DNA of 64,000 nucleotides from Gossypium raimondii. Taxonomy: Eukaryota; Streptophyta; Magnoliopsida; Malvales; Malvaceae. The position numbers and the translations under genes were made by a program. Below the pieces are notes generated by a model. The model was not told where the DNA came from. It worked only from the letters and a program-made list of their open reading frames with translations, and did not search any database. The DNA lies in the NCBI RefSeq assembly GCF_025698545.1, contig NC_068570.1:51293924-51357923 (forward strand), read 5' to 3'. Of this stretch, positions 33,015-46,137 are shown one piece after another (within the stretch, counting starts at the first letter, position 1; each line of letters begins with the position of its first letter).

Positions 33015-36000
33015 TGATTAGAGGTGCCTGAGGTCACGTATGAGCCTCGGAGGGCTCAAAACGACCAAAACAATGCAGGACCCTTGCCCAAGGGCTTATG
33101 TATCGGTACCTAGGGTCTAGGTATCAGTACCTAGGTCCCTGTACTGTAGATTTTGGCATTTTGCCAAGTTAGGGTGCGATACCCTTGGCAGGGGTACCAG
33201 ACCCTAGGCCCCTGAAGCTGAGAATCAATCCAAAAACACTTAAAATCATGCCTAAACATGTCCATATCATTTTCATTATGTTCCAAAACATAAAAATCTA
33301 ATTTAAAACACATTTTAACTCATAGTTCAAAGCATAAACATCCAAGTCAAATAATGAAATAAAATTTAAATAATTACATTAAAACAACTTAAATTTTCAA
33401 ATCAAATTTTACAAATACCACAATCAAATTAGGTCCTTATGTATATGCCAAAATCCTTATAGAATAACACTAATATAAATATGTTACAACCTCAAGTGAA
33501 TTGTGATATGAAGCTCCCAAGCTTGGACCTTACGCTTTTAACGCGTATGTTACCTACGTGTTTTAAACCATTAACACGTGAGCTTTAAAAAGCTTAGTAA
33601 GTACTCAAGGATAAGTATACTTATCCTATCCTAATATAAATGTTGAGTCTCTTATCAAGAACTATTCAAGATTCATTTCCATTATACTATGCCATTTTCT
33701 AACTAATTCAAATTCGATTATCGAATTATGGAACTAAACATACCGGTCAATGGTTCTTTAACAATTCACAATAGAAATTCATGTTCAAGATCATCATCAA
33801 GGTTACCGATATTGTCCATTCTAAGTACATAGCCCTTTTCACTTAACTGTCTAACTTATTCACATGTGAGTTCCACTTATGGCTATGAGAAGTGGGAAAA
33901 CACACATGCGAATAATTTAGAAAGTTAAGTTTATAAAAAAGAAAATTTATAAGTCCAAAAACCAAATAAATTTAGGAAAAATGTAAGCATAATAATTTAT
34001 AAGTCCTAAGTCCGTCGTATGTCCGCATGCCATGATGGATCCTAGTCTCAAGCATTACTTGAGATGGTTGAAACTATGGGGTGAGCTAACTAGCTCAATG
34101 TGAGTTTAAGCAATAAGAACATTTAAATATTCATTCAAATATCATTCATCATTAATAACATTGTAACACAAACATAGCATAAACATAACCATTCGAAAGT
34201 GTCATGGACAAAACATAATGCATAATGATTTCCTACCCCAACCATCCGCTACATACCACAAGTTCCTTAGAACTCGTCTGCCAAACTCCATACATTGCGA
34301 GCTAAGCTCGATGTGGTTAAACCACCATTATATGTAATGAAGATATACTGCCATTCAAAATAAATATGATATAATCGTTGTTCTCCTCATTACTCCCGGT
34401 GCAGTGCATTGACAACATATATGCGGGCTTACTATGCCTTCATTACTCCACGAAACTCCTTCATCATCCACATAATCCCATCCCATGCACACATAATATA
34501 TCATACAAATTTCAATCAAAATCATGTTTCCATTACATTCCCATTTCAATAGCATGTTTTACATGCTCTAATAACAACATTCACTGTCATTCGATAATAA
34601 CATTTATCAATCATTCAGTTTCACCATCAATACAGTGACATTCCAACATGACATAATTTCATTATCATTCATAAGAAATTTTCCAGTGCATGTGTAGCAG
34701 TCTTTCATATATTTCACAACATTTTACCCAAACATACATTTCATTTTCATTCTAATACGTGTTACTCATACAACTAGCATACATTATATCACAAAAAAAT
34801 TCATAGTAATTCATATCAATACCAGACATTCAAACATTCAATCACTCATGCAACATTGGAAACATGCCATTTATCTAGGGTTCGAAACGTACCTGATTCA
34901 GCCACCTTAAAATCACTTACTTAGCCATTTAACTAAGTTCGACCAACAAGCTTAATCATCATTTTAAGTACTAAAAATATTATTTAACATTTAAATTTTA
35001 TAGTTTAAAACCCACACCTTATTTTCGTATAACTGTAGCACTACTTGCAAAACTTGTGATTCCTCCTTTAGACTTAAACTGAACCTAAACTAAAATACAA
35101 TACTTATCAAGTTAAAATGCTGCCAAACCAGCCCTAAAACAACCTCTTAAAGGTTCAATCAAATCAACATTACCATAATAATTTTTTGATCCAAATCGAC
35201 TAGGCTACTTACACTGATTTGATGCGAAACATATGTGCAAAAGAGATCTGTAGTCACTGATGATAAGAGACATTTAAATCAACACCTAAACATAATTAAT
35301 CCCCAAAAATTAGTAGCCAAAAATCCCCATTCAGACTTTAAAGCAATCGACCAAAGAAGAAATTAGTAACAAAGAGAAACAGTGCAAGATCTCGCACAAG
35401 TTTACACTTTGGACTACCCATTACCCTGATCTGAGTTGTTGGATGAATATATTAGTCAATTACTCAATTAGGAATGTTTAAGTCAGATCCAAATAGAGGG
35501 AAAATCCAAAAATTTAAAATAGTAGGGGAAAAAATTGAAGAGAAACAACAATCCCAAAACAATGGTGCTCTAAGGGGGTGGCAACACCATTTGAGGCGAC
35601 AAAAAAGGCAGATCTGGGCTGGCACAAGGAGGGATCTTTGGACAACCAAAAATAAAAATTTTAAGGGCTGAAATGATGACTTATTGGATATGATAGTAGC
35701 CAAAAATCGGCACACAAAGCATAAGAACAGAGAAAGAAAAATAGGATTTACCAGCCTTGATACGAACAAGGGAGAGGGGGTGGCAATGGACAGTAAAGGA
35801 GGCTATTAGGAGCCGAAAAAAAGGGAATTTTAGGGAAGAAAATAAGGATGGTTTAGGAGGTCTAGACGTTCAATAGGGTGGCTGGATAATAAAAACTAAA
35901 GAAAAAAACTCTAACAATGGGGCGACACAACTGTGACGAAATTCGAAAAAAAGGAAGAAATTTTGAGAGAAAAATAAGAGAGGAGAGGAGAACAGTTAGG

Positions 36001-36473
36001 GTAGGCGAAAAATAGACTTAAGGCTGAAAAATAAGTGAAAAAATGATATTTGAACCTAGGTTAAAAGGCATGGTCGGCACAAAAATAAGGGGAAGGAGAA
36101 AAATTAGCAAAATTAAGCTATTTTTCAAGGGAAGGTTGTTGAACTCGAGTTTCTAAGTAAATTGCACTGGCTCATTGTTTTCTCTTAAAGACTAGGCCAA
36201 TTACTCATTACTGAAATAATTTTACCAAATTTAAACAAAAAAATTGGGATGTTACATGTTTGAAGAAAAATTTGCAAAATAATAAAAATGGTATCAAGGA
36301 AGGAATTTGAACTTGGATTTCAAGGACAATTTTAGCAACATTTAACCAATAGGCCAGTAACTCATTTGTTCCCCAGAAACAAATAGATAATCTCAAAATT
36401 TTCGGCATGACCTCTCTCTCTCTTTCTGTTCACAAAGTCGATTCTACTAACCCTCGATTTTTGGGATGTGACA
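33015..36473 (-). mobile_element. Gypsy LTR (5' end at 36473), left boundary unresolved
   Basis: The plus-strand right end GGGATGTGACA gives TGTCACATCCC as the 5' end in the minus sense. A degenerate palindrome GTCCGCATGCCATGATGG lies at 34021, in the place where the other LTRs have theirs. A cluster of GGTACC/CCTAGG-containing palindromes is at 33098-33215. A purine-rich stretch (35490-36100) replaces the start of the usual LTR body. No target duplication was found, so the left end is uncertain. Confidence 0.55.
33098..33215. repeat. GGTACC/CCTAGG palindrome cluster
   Basis: Repeated ATCGGTACCTAGGGTCTAGG, TCAGTACCTAGGTCC, GGGGTACCAGACCCTAGGCC and TTTTGGCATTTTGCCAA within about 120 bp. All are self-complementary cores near the 3' side of the LTR. 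Confidence 0.65.
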
Positions 36474-36622
36474 TAGTCCCCCCCCAAAAAAAATAAAAAT
36501 TTGATTTAATCTTTTAAAAATGATAAGGATATAGATTATTAAAATGGTGAAATTGTATTTTTACTATTGTAAAAATACACAATTTAATTCTGCCCCACAA
36601 AAACTTTTTTGGCTCCGCCACT
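36474..36622 (-). mobile_element. hAT-like terminal fragment
   Basis: The minus strand begins CAGTGGCGGAGCCA at 36622, a common end of plant hAT-type elements, and runs about 140 bp to a G-run (the plus-strand CCCCCCCC at 36479) where the gypsy LTR begins. No second end was found. The G/A-rich stretch next to the LTR could instead be an LTR polypurine tract. Confidence 0.45.
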
Positions 36623-36839
36623 GGTTGTGAGCTCATTAAGTAAATCTTATCATCCCTTGTTTGTTTCTCTATTAAAGGCATACAGAGACATAAATTTTAA
36701 TCACAATTTCATGTTTTATAGGTCATAGTTAACCTTATTATATAAATATAGTCTTTTAACTTATTATTTATCTAACATATCCCACTTTAGAGTACATTTT
36801 GAAATTTATAGTCATAAGCACATCTTATTATCAATATTT
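36623..36839. other. Unassigned intergenic sequence
   Basis: AT-rich; no feature recognised. Confidence 0.35.
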
Positions 36840-37260
36840 TGGTTCAAATAGCCCATAGTAAACACTAAGGAAATGAATTACATACACGAGACTCCTTCCA
36901 AAACACACCAAGGAGCACATAGTGTTAGGTACCAAATTACATTCCTCCCAAACACACCAAAGGGCACTAAAGTGCCAAAACATCAAACACACCAAAGAGC
37001 ACCAAAGTGCTAAGCTCAAAGGCAACAGAGAATACACGTAATGTGTGCAATGCCCGAAGGTAACAGAACTCTAAGTACAAGACTCCAGATACAGAACTCT
37101 AGGTACACATAAATCCCCATTGGCATGCCAATCCCTATCATTCTTTTCCTTTTTGATCCAAATCCTTTTTTCCTTCCTACAATGGAATGACTTTCATTCA
37201 TGTTTATTATTATTATCATACTTATCCAAGATGATGACATCATCACCATTGTCTCCATTC
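36840..37260 (-). mobile_element. Fragment of a gypsy LTR (mid-LTR region)
   Basis: This is recognised by the palindrome ATTGGCATGCCAAT at 37119-37132 next to a minisatellite (AACACACCAAAGGGCACTAA and variants, 36897-37020), the same pairing as in the other LTRs here. No LTR ends are present. Confidence 0.5.
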
Positions 37261-38002
37261 TCCTTGTTTTGAAGACAGCAGGTTTCTAAGCCTTCTTCCA
37301 ATACTCACTTTTACTGTTGAATCTAGCAAAAGAAATATAGATTTTGCTAGCCATAAACCTAAATCCATTCAATATATACATCTCCCTTCATGCATTGGTC
37401 ATTGATGACAATCTAACAAAAAAAGAATTTATCCATTTTTGTTCATTTTTTGCGAGATAAATACATCAACAACTCTACCATGGTATTGGAACACCAATCA
37501 TAGTCTTTTGTAGTGAAGCCTCAGTGGAAGATTGTTGATAAAAAAAAGTCACAGAAAATGATTTCATTCTTATTAGATAATGCTTAATTTTTGTATCATA
37601 GCTTTCTCTCGACTCTTTTTTCCCTACTAGAAAGCATCTTTAAAGCAAAACACCTCAAACCTTTCTCAATCTCTTAGGGTATGTAAGTTACCAATGAGAT
37701 TATTCCATTTTGTTGTCAATCACATTTGATTAAAAAACATTGCCTTAGGTTAATTTTTTTATAGTTAAGCCAATGATATGATATTATGAAAAGTGCGAAG
37801 ATTCGGAAATATAGAGGTAATATAAATATTATCTGTATAATAGCTAGTCTAGAAACCAATATCTTTAAGGGTAATTACCTTATCCAACCTACAAGAATAT
37901 AAAGAAATATAAAAATGAATGAGAAAAATCCCAAAAGCACACTAGGTAACAACTTTTTTCGAGAAAAGAAAAAGAATAAAAATTTAAGGGAAAATGAAAA
38001 GC
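37261..38002. other. Unassigned intergenic sequence
   Basis: AT-rich, no coding signal. It provides the empty site CCTAA for the next solo LTR. Confidence 0.4.
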
Positions 38003-38007
38003 CCTAA

Positions 38008-40123
38008 TGTAATAACCTGATATTCTGTATTGTTAGAAACAGTAGTTCGAGGACTACAATTCTGATGAGAGAGTAATAATATTTACGAGTTCATTATATT
38101 GTTTTATTGATATTTGAATTAGTAAAATTCTGTTAGCAGGTTAGAAATAAAAATGAACAGGCTAAACCGTAAGAATTAGCGAATAGCTAGTCAAATAAGT
38201 TTAATAAAAAAATTTCAAGGTTCAAAGTAGTAAATAACCATTCTTGCATGGAAGCACCGATTATGTCAATGTTTAGTGGGAACACCTGTTAATTTTCATT
38301 TAATGATGAAACTAAGATGTTAAGTATATGTTGAAATGGATGGAAAGAGAGTCTAATTCTCGTATTCCTTCACCGAAACCATTGTTCTCTGTAGAAGAAA
38401 GAAAAGCTCTAAGCTTTCTTGATTAATTGGTTTTGCATATAAGTGTTTCCAAAGCCTATTCTTTATGAGTTCGTGTTTTTGACATTCTTATATCTCGATC
38501 TAGCTACCTTTCATGTCTAATTTTAAAACTGTTAAAGTTTGAAGTGTTGTCATTGATGAACTGAATGTATTAATATTTATATCAAGAATCAAATCAACCC
38601 TTTGATAACAGAGGGAAAGGAATACTCTTGGAATAGTCTCTAATATCATGTTCTACTGCTGTACCAGGTAAGTTCATAGGGTGTTGTTATGTTTATTTAT
38701 GATATGTTTGAATGTGAATGTAAATGGAAAATTGTTAGTAAACTTGTATTGGTAAGATGAGAAAATGTGTTAAATGGTAAAAAGAAAGTTTAGTTATGCG
38801 TGTGTTGCTCGAATGAACAAATGATACAATTGGCATGCCAATAGGGGTACTTGCCCATTGTTCGAGAAGAAGGGAAATGTGAAGAAGATGAAAGAAGTTT
38901 ACTGAAGGTTTCCAAAATCCTGTATTTGTTGCAAAGTTCCAATTTAATATCTTCGAAGATTCTGGCGTGTTATCGGTTGGAAAACTCTTATGAGCAATCT
39001 AGCGTGTTATCAGGGGCGAATATTTAGCCTATAAGCTTAACACTATGTGCATCTAGCATGTTATTGGTTGGAAAGCTCTTATAAGCAATTTGACGTGTTG
39101 TCGAGGGGAATATTTAGCCTACGGGCTTAGCACTATGTGCATTTTGCGTGTTATCAGTTGGAAAGCTCTTATGAGCAATTTAGTGTGTTATCGGATGGTC
39201 ACCTACGTATTCCTTTCTATTCATGGTGATTCATCGGGCTGGATATTTCTGAAATATAAATGCCGACGGTAGAATTTATATGAGTTGAAATAATGTGTGA
39301 ATGAGTAATGAAATGTTTGGGATATGTTATATGTCTAAATGCAATGCAGTTACCTTGTACATGTGAATTGTGTTGACAACTTAAAGAATTTAGTTAAGTT
39401 ATATATATGTATGAATGTTTTGTGAGGTGAGTTTAATGTTTAAACCTATGTACTTACTAAGCATATTTAGTATTTATCCCGTTTAATTTCCCCTTCCCGA
39501 TAGAGATTTTGATAAAACTCGATAGGCGGGTCGATCCACAACTCACACTATCCAATTCTTGTTTCGGTAGAATTATTTTAACTTTACACTGGGTCAAGTG
39601 GCATGTATATAAGGACTATTCAGTAAAATTGTATGTGAATGAATGGTGATGTTTTGAGCGTTAAGTATATATATATGTATATACTCTTTTATGATACTTG
39701 TTCAATGTTGGCGTAGACTATTAGTGCGTTTGAAATGGAAATAATTGCATGTATTAAATATGTTAACTTATTTTGAATAATTGGTGGACTTGCAAATGCA
39801 GACTATTTGGACGAATAATAATAAAGTAATAAGAACACATGGCAGATAGACTTTGGGCAGACATTTTTTTGACGGACCATCTTGGCATGTTTTGTTTAAA
39901 AATTTTCGTATAGATTTGTAAAATACCGGAAACTAATAATGTTGTTTAAAACTTGATCAGTCTCATTTATGTTATAACATCTACTATATACGCGTGTGAT
40001 CTAAATAGAATTATAACGACTTTAAAAATAGATTTCTTTGTTGGTTTTGTATGTGAATGCTTCTGTTCTATTGTAGCATCTCGTAACTCGGGTCATCGAC
40101 TGGGTTGGGTGAGGGTTGTTACA
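38008..40123 (+). mobile_element. Solo gypsy LTR with perfect target duplication
   Basis: It starts TGTAATAACC and ends GGGTTGTTACA, with CCTAA at both 38003-38007 and 40124-40128. The length is 2116 bp, with no genes. It contains TTGCATATAAGTG and GATCTAGCTACC (38430-38515), the TTGGCATGCCAATAGG palindrome (38830-38845), two to three copies of a repeat of about 130 bp with GCGTGTTATCGGTTGGAAA (38960-39205), and CTCACACTATCC (39541). Confidence 0.92.
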
Positions 40124-40128
40124 CCTAA

Positions 40129-41014
40129 AGAGAAAAGAAAGCTTGGAGATTAAATTTTGGGTCCTCTAATTAAAAAGAATAAGATAATTAAATTGTCTTA
40201 TTTGAAGTACAAAATCAATATTTTGTTAGATTGCAAGAATCGAGAGTAGTTGATTAATGAGAAAAAATAAATACATTTCTCATGATTCTTCTTGATAGAT
40301 TAGGTAAATTTATTGGGTTTTATTCTATCACGTATAATATATAATTCTTAAGATTCTTTTATTGGATTTAAGATATGGTAGGTAAAGAACTTAAATTGTA
40401 TATTATGAATATAGAAGAACGATATGAAATTTTTGTCTTATCAGTATATATGGATTATATGTTTAGGAAGGTCCTAAGTCTACTTAGTCATGAAATAAAC
40501 ATAAGCGAATCTCGAGTTTTGTAAGTAAAATAATCAATTTATACTTCTAGAAAATAACAAGAAAGGTAAATTGCTAGAATTATTGGATCTTATATAAAAC
40601 TTAATTAGGATTTGAGCCATCTCTAGTTTTAATCGATTAAACAAAACAAGGATCCGAATTTTGAAACTGAAGATATTTTATTTTTAGTAAGCATTGTCTA
40701 ACAGTAGCACTAAAGGTAGTTTCAATATTTTACTAAACAATTTTAAGTATAATTTCTAAATCGGTCATGATTTCATGTATTTTAAACTCAAAATATGACT
40801 AATTTAATACATATTACGCAAGTTGGTAAGACTATTATCTAAAAGATTAGGAGTTACTTCGAAGAATATGGTTAGTTTATTTTTCTTATATGGTTCTGGA
40901 TAGGAATTTACCTATCTTGGGGATGAGCTAAGTTATTGGAAGTAAGGAGCTCAAGTAAGTGACTTGATATCACCTTTAAAATCAACCTAATCTTGTACGT
41001 ATAGGATTAAGTAC
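40129..41014. other. Unassigned intergenic sequence
   Basis: AT-rich, no coding signal or clear repeat ends. Confidence 0.35.
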
Positions 41015-41162
41015 AGTTGTTTGTTTTTTTGCTCAGCCACAAGGATTTATTAAGATGAGCTTCCAAAACAACAATAGAAAACATACAAAGGTGCAGGACG
41101 AGAAAAGCACCAAACTAAAATAGAGAAATATAAAAATAGATAGCCAAAATCTATAATAAGGA
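41015..41162 (-). mobile_element. LINE 3' end (minus strand)
   Basis: The plus strand shows GTTTGTTTTTTTGCTCAGCC, which on the minus strand is a short A-rich tail after GGCTGAGC. This is the usual 3' terminus of plant RNase H-type LINEs. The sequence continues across the solo LTR at 44017. Confidence 0.55.
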
Positions 41163-44016
41163 TGTAACGACCCAACCTTAGTCTGTGTTGAAAAATATGG
41201 TTCGGAACCAAATTCCGTGAATCAAGTTTGTGAGATTATAATAGGAGGATTTATGAAGCTAGTATGGAAGTATGTTAAAGAATGATTAAGTAATTAAATA
41301 TGGAAAATCATTAATTAAAGTTCAGGAACTAAATTGTAAAATTTCAATCACTATTGAATTTTAAATTAGAAAATGATTGAGGACTCAATTAGCAATTAAT
41401 TAAAGGACCTAATGGTTATTTAACCATTATTAATGCATGAGTTAGTGGGTGAGACCAAATAAACTCTTCCATTTCTATTTTACTAATTTAAGTTGGATTA
41501 TAATTATTAAACATTGGTTAATCAAGTTAATTAAGTTTAATTATATTATTAATCAAAGTATAAATAAAAATAGTTAGTGGAAGATGAAAACATTCATCTT
41601 TTCCAACTTAGCTGTGCCGTCCCAAGTTAGGAAGAAAGAAAAATTCCCAAGTTTTCATCTCCATTTTTGGTCCCAACTAACTAAGGTAAACTTGTATTTT
41701 TAAATTTTATAAATTTTGAAGCATGGGAGCTTGATTTAGTTAACCCATGTATTAATTTCTTCAATTGTTAGATGTTTAGCAAGTTACCATTAAAATATAA
41801 TTGATGAATTTAAGTTTGGATTTGAAGAGATTTTAGTTAGTAAGCTTGAATGATGTTAAGGATTTAGAAATTAAGTTAAGCTTTATAAATAATTTTATGA
41901 TATTAAGAACTAAATTGAATAAATAGAAAACTATTAAGAAGTTATGCTATATATTAAAAGTATAAGGTCCCTAATGAAAAGTTATGAAATAATATTTTGA
42001 TTCAATGTTAAAGATCGAAAAATATGAGTATTTTAGATATAAAGACTAAAATGAATAAAATGCAAAATATGGTGATTATATGTTTTCATGAGATTGAGTG
42101 GAAACTAATACCATTTTTATAATTGAATTATCGAATGTAGCTAAAGACGATGTCAGGTTGTCTTAAGATAAAGGAAGGACGAGAGTCGTAGACAAGTAGC
42201 TAATACGGTTTGTACTTTAATGATTTAAATTCAATATTTATATATACGCCTTATTACAAACTAGCTTAATTAAGGTAAGAATCTTACTTGGCTCATGCTT
42301 TAGTATGTATATGATGATATGAAATGATATGGATCAAACTTAGCTTGATGCAATTTATTATGTACGAAATTATGATTTGTGGGTCATACATATACTTAAA
42401 AACATTGGTTACCCTATTAACTGTCTCAAACGGAGTCGGGTATAGTTGGTGTGCCATAAGATTAGTGTACGGGATTTATTTTGGTTTATACCAATGAGGC
42501 ACAAAATGCATATTATACTTCGGATGTTCTAATGAGGTGCGGAGCGCACATTACTTTGGTTTATATCGATGAGGCGTGGAGTGCAATTTATACTTCGGGC
42601 ATATCGATGAGGCATTGGTTGTCAAATATATTAGTGTGATGGTTGGATGATTTGTGTATCTAACTTGAGTCCGTGTCCAGTTAATAGGGATTATGAAACA
42701 TATACCATGCTATTTGACATTTGATATGAAATACCAATATTGAATGGTGTATATTGTACGTTATTGTTAAAGTAATAAAAGATGACATGTGAAAGATCAT
42801 GTGAACTGGTTAAAGCAAGCTCTGAGGGCTGATATGAATATAAAACAAATATATGGATTTAAGATAAAAAGGAGAAAAGAATGGACTTAAAGTATGACAT
42901 AACATATATGAAATTGAGATATGATGATAAAAGAAATTATGTGTTAATGTATGAAATTTCAAATGGAATTTTATATCAGGTTATGCACTTGTGACATGGA
43001 ATGTAAAATGATTTATTTGATAGATGAGTCATATATTGATTGTATTATGTCTTGTTTCTATTGATTATTTATTTAAATTATGAAAGTACCACTGAACCCT
43101 ATTACTCAACGTATGGTTTGTTTATTTTCGTGCGCAGGTATCGTCAGATCTTGAGGTCTTGAGGAGTAAAACAGAGTCCAAAACTCACTCTTGACTCAAC
43201 AAAGTTCATATAAGTTTTATTTTTTTAATGAAAACTGACATGTACCTAAGGTCATGAATTGATATTAGGGTCCATTTTGGATGTTTTGGTACAAATGGTA
43301 AGAAAGTTACATTTTGTAAATGATAATATATATACTAAACATCATGGTTATGATCAAAATTAGTAAAACAAGGGTGTATATGCTCATTTAGTATATGTAT
43401 GATGTATGAGATTCAATTGGATGGAAATATAAATATGATAATTTGTTTTAAGATGAGTTGAGTTAGATTTTGGGTCATTTAGACCATTTGAGTGGTGTGA
43501 TTTGTAGGTTTGACTTGATAGATGCAAATCAAGGAAAACTGCCTTAAAGTCGTGACACTCTCTTTTAGTATTGCGACATTGAGCTTCTGTTCTCGTAGTC
43601 ATGGCTCTCCCTTGTTGAAGTTACGATATTGAGTTTCCCCTACCTTCAAGGTCGCAATGTTTCCCTATTAAAGTCGCGACGTCGCGATTCTATTTTCAAG
43701 GTCATGACACATTCTATATGATGTCGCAACATCAGAATTCTGCATTTGGGGTCGCGACATTAATGATTGGTGTTGTGACAGTACACCCCGATTTTGATTA
43801 TTTTACATTTAAACCCCTCATTCATCATCAGATTAATATGAGAGCTTTAATAAGCTCATTTATAACCCTTATTTATTTAAATAATGTATTTAAATTAGTT
43901 TGAAATATAATGGCTTGTTTATTTAATATGTAAATGAAATTGTAGTTTCACCGGTAACGAATGTGACATCTTGTTATCTTGAATCCGACGAGCGAGTCGG
44001 GTTCTAGGGTGCTACA
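41163..44016 (+). mobile_element. Solo gypsy LTR inside the LINE
   Basis: It starts TGTAACGACCC and ends GGGTGCTACA. The flanks AAGGA (41158-41162) and AAGGG (44017-44021) match at four of five bases. The length is 2854 bp. Inside are TTAGTTAACCCATG (41736), TTGGTGTGCCATAAG (42445), a repeat of TATACCAATGAGGC type (42486-42620), and a GTCGCGAC cluster at 43548-43770. Confidence 0.82.
43548..43770. repeat. GTCGCGAC palindrome cluster
   Basis: About eight degenerate copies (GTCGTGAC, TTGCGACAT, GTCGCAATG, GTCGCGACGTCGCGA, GTCATGACA, GTCGCAACAT, GTCGCGACAT, GTTGTGACA) in about 220 bp, 250-470 bp before the LTR 3' end. Confidence 0.8.
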
Positions 44017-44292
44017 AAGGGAACTATAAAAACAAACAACCAGACCAAGGAATATGCCAAAGAGACAAATTCACCAAAATATAATCCATTAGCCACCCCC
44101 GAGCTAGCATACTTGGAATAAAGAATTTCGATCAGTGTCACCGTTGACGAGGGCATCCACAAGATTGTTTGCTTCTCTCAAGACATTATCAAATGCCACA
44201 CGGTTTAGCTTTAAACAGATGCCATCAATAGTTTTATATGGGTCCCAGAATTTCTGAGGTCGATTAGTGTGATTAAACGACCATGAAATAAT
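44017..44292 (-). pseudogene. LINE RNase H, C-terminal piece
   Basis: On the minus strand from 44292 the text ISWSFNHTNR..., then VAFDNVLREANNLVDALV, is the end of a plant LINE RNase H domain (the V..EAN..AD.L motif). It stops near 44100 and is followed by a 3' UTR. It is separated from its N-terminal part by the copia element. Confidence 0.7.
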
Positions 44293-44518
44293 CGTTCGAT
44301 ACTATACAAAATGCATGAACATATTGATAGAGAGAAAGATGAATCTACAAAGTAGTTTTTTATCATTATTCCTTATCTATTTGAGTAAATACATTGATGA
44401 TGTTTATATACTCATATGAGAGTAACTACCCCTAACCAACTTCTTATCAAACTAATTAACAGATTTGATAACACACTAACAATCTTAACAATCTTTATTC
44501 TAATATTTTCTCTTAACA
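44293..44518 (-). repeat. 3' LTR of the copia element
   Basis: 226 bp, ending TCTTAACA on the plus strand. It differs from the other LTR at roughly a dozen sites, including the first bases. Confidence 0.88.
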
Positions 44519-44539
44519 TTCACTCAGCTTCTCAAATGG

Positions 44540-45211
44540 TAAGACCCGAAGTAAACTTTGAAATTGAGCAAAAGTAGAGACAGACAATAGTTTAGTGAGA
44601 ATATCTGCAACTTGGTCACAGGCTGGCACTTCACTGACAACGATGGATCCATTAGCCACATTTTCGCGGAAAAAAATGTCAAGTTCAACATGTTTGTATT
44701 TGGAGTGTAAGACTGGATTAGCTGCAACAGCTACCGCACTTGAACTATTACACCAAACCGTAGGAAGATCGGCAGAACTGATTTGTAATTCTGTTAATAG
44801 AGAAACTAACCACGCAGTATAACTGGAAGCTGTAGCTCGACTTCAATATTCAGCCTCTGTCGTGGACTGAGAAACAACTTTTTGTTTCTTAAAACACCAG
44901 AGACAGGTCTATGGCCAAAGTAGACACAAAATCCCGTAGTAGACTGGCGATCATCAAAATCAAGACCCCAGTTGGCATCAACATAACCAACCAAAGATAG
45001 TCTGACGGATCGTCGAAAAACCAGCCCATGAGTAATAGTGCCATGTAAATACCTCAATATACGTTTTAAGGCTATCAGATGAACTGTAGTAGGTAATTGC
45101 ATCAATTGACCGACACGATTTACAGCATAGGCAATATCCGGCCGAGTTAGAACCACATATGAAGAGCACCAGCAAGACTTTTGTATTCAGTAGGATCAAC
45201 AAGCCGATCAC
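44540..45211 (-). pseudogene. Copia RNase H domain, frameshifted
   Basis: 45156-44806 reads LTRPDIAYAVNRVGQLMQLP, then RILRYLHGTITHGL, GYVDANWGLDFDDRQSTTGF and CVYFG, the standard copia RNase H with its first Asp (YVDANW). The later catalytic region is split into other frames. Confidence 0.88.
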
Positions 45212-45244
45212 TTTCTTTTTTAGACAAAGTTGATGAACTAACTA

Positions 45245-46137
45245 TCAGCGTATAACACTCTTTGTATTAGTTAGAGAACTTCTGTCAAGAACGTCTTGAA
45301 TGTATTTGCGCTGGCATAAGTGAATACTGCCAGTGGAGGACCTACTCACCTCAATCCCTAAAAAATAATGAAGCTCACCCATATCCTTTAGAGAGAATTT
45401 TTTATGTAGTTGCTGAAAAAAACAATTTATTTCATCAGTCGAGCTGCCAATAATAATAATATCATCCACATAGACCAAGACATAGACAATGGACTTGGTT
45501 GAAACTTTAACAAGCAAGGAAGCATTAGATTGAGATAAGACAAAAACAGTAGAGGTTAGAAACTGTTTCAACTTTTCAAACCAGGCAGGAGGAGCTTGCT
45601 GTAATTCGTACAAACCCTTCGTCAGATGACATACCAATAGCTCACAATTTGGTCCATATTGAACATAGCCTGGAGGTTGCTGCATGAACACTTAATCAGT
45701 TAGGTCTCTATTTAAAAAGGAATTGTTTACATCAAGTTGGCGAAGTTTTCAATCATTGGATACAACAACAGATAAAATGGTTCAGATAGTAACAGGTTTT
45801 ACCACCGAGCTAAATGTTTCTTTGAAGTCACACCTAGGAACTTGGGAACATTCCTTTGCTACCAACTGTGCCTTTTGACGATCAACCGACCCATCAGGAT
45901 TCTTCTTGATTTTGAAAGTCATTTTCACCCAATCGCTTTCCGACCAAGAGGTAGAGGAACAAGTTCCCAGGTAGAGTTGGATATTAAAGCATCAAATTCA
46001 GCTTGAACTGCTGATTTCCACTCTGTATGAGCAAAAGCTTCCTTAACAGATTGAGGCTTAAAATCTAAAGCGTCCACTGACAAAGCCTTAGGTTTAAAAA
46101 TTCATAACTTAGACCTAGTAACCATAACATGAGTATT
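45245..46137 (-). pseudogene. Copia reverse transcriptase, broken
   Basis: 45691-45245 is a 148-codon piece with MQQPPGYVQYG, LTKGLYELQQAPPAWFEKL and the catalytic YVDDIIIIGSS, then KFSLKDMGELHYFLGIEV. The N-terminal part (45700-46137) is recognisable only in fragments with stops, for example before the VDVNNSF-like block near 45735. Confidence 0.9.

Noticed and set aside
36474-36490. C/A-rich run read as a polypurine tract of a full retroelement
   Set aside because: No internal coding region follows, and the sequence continues into a hAT-like end at 36622; it is left as ambiguous.
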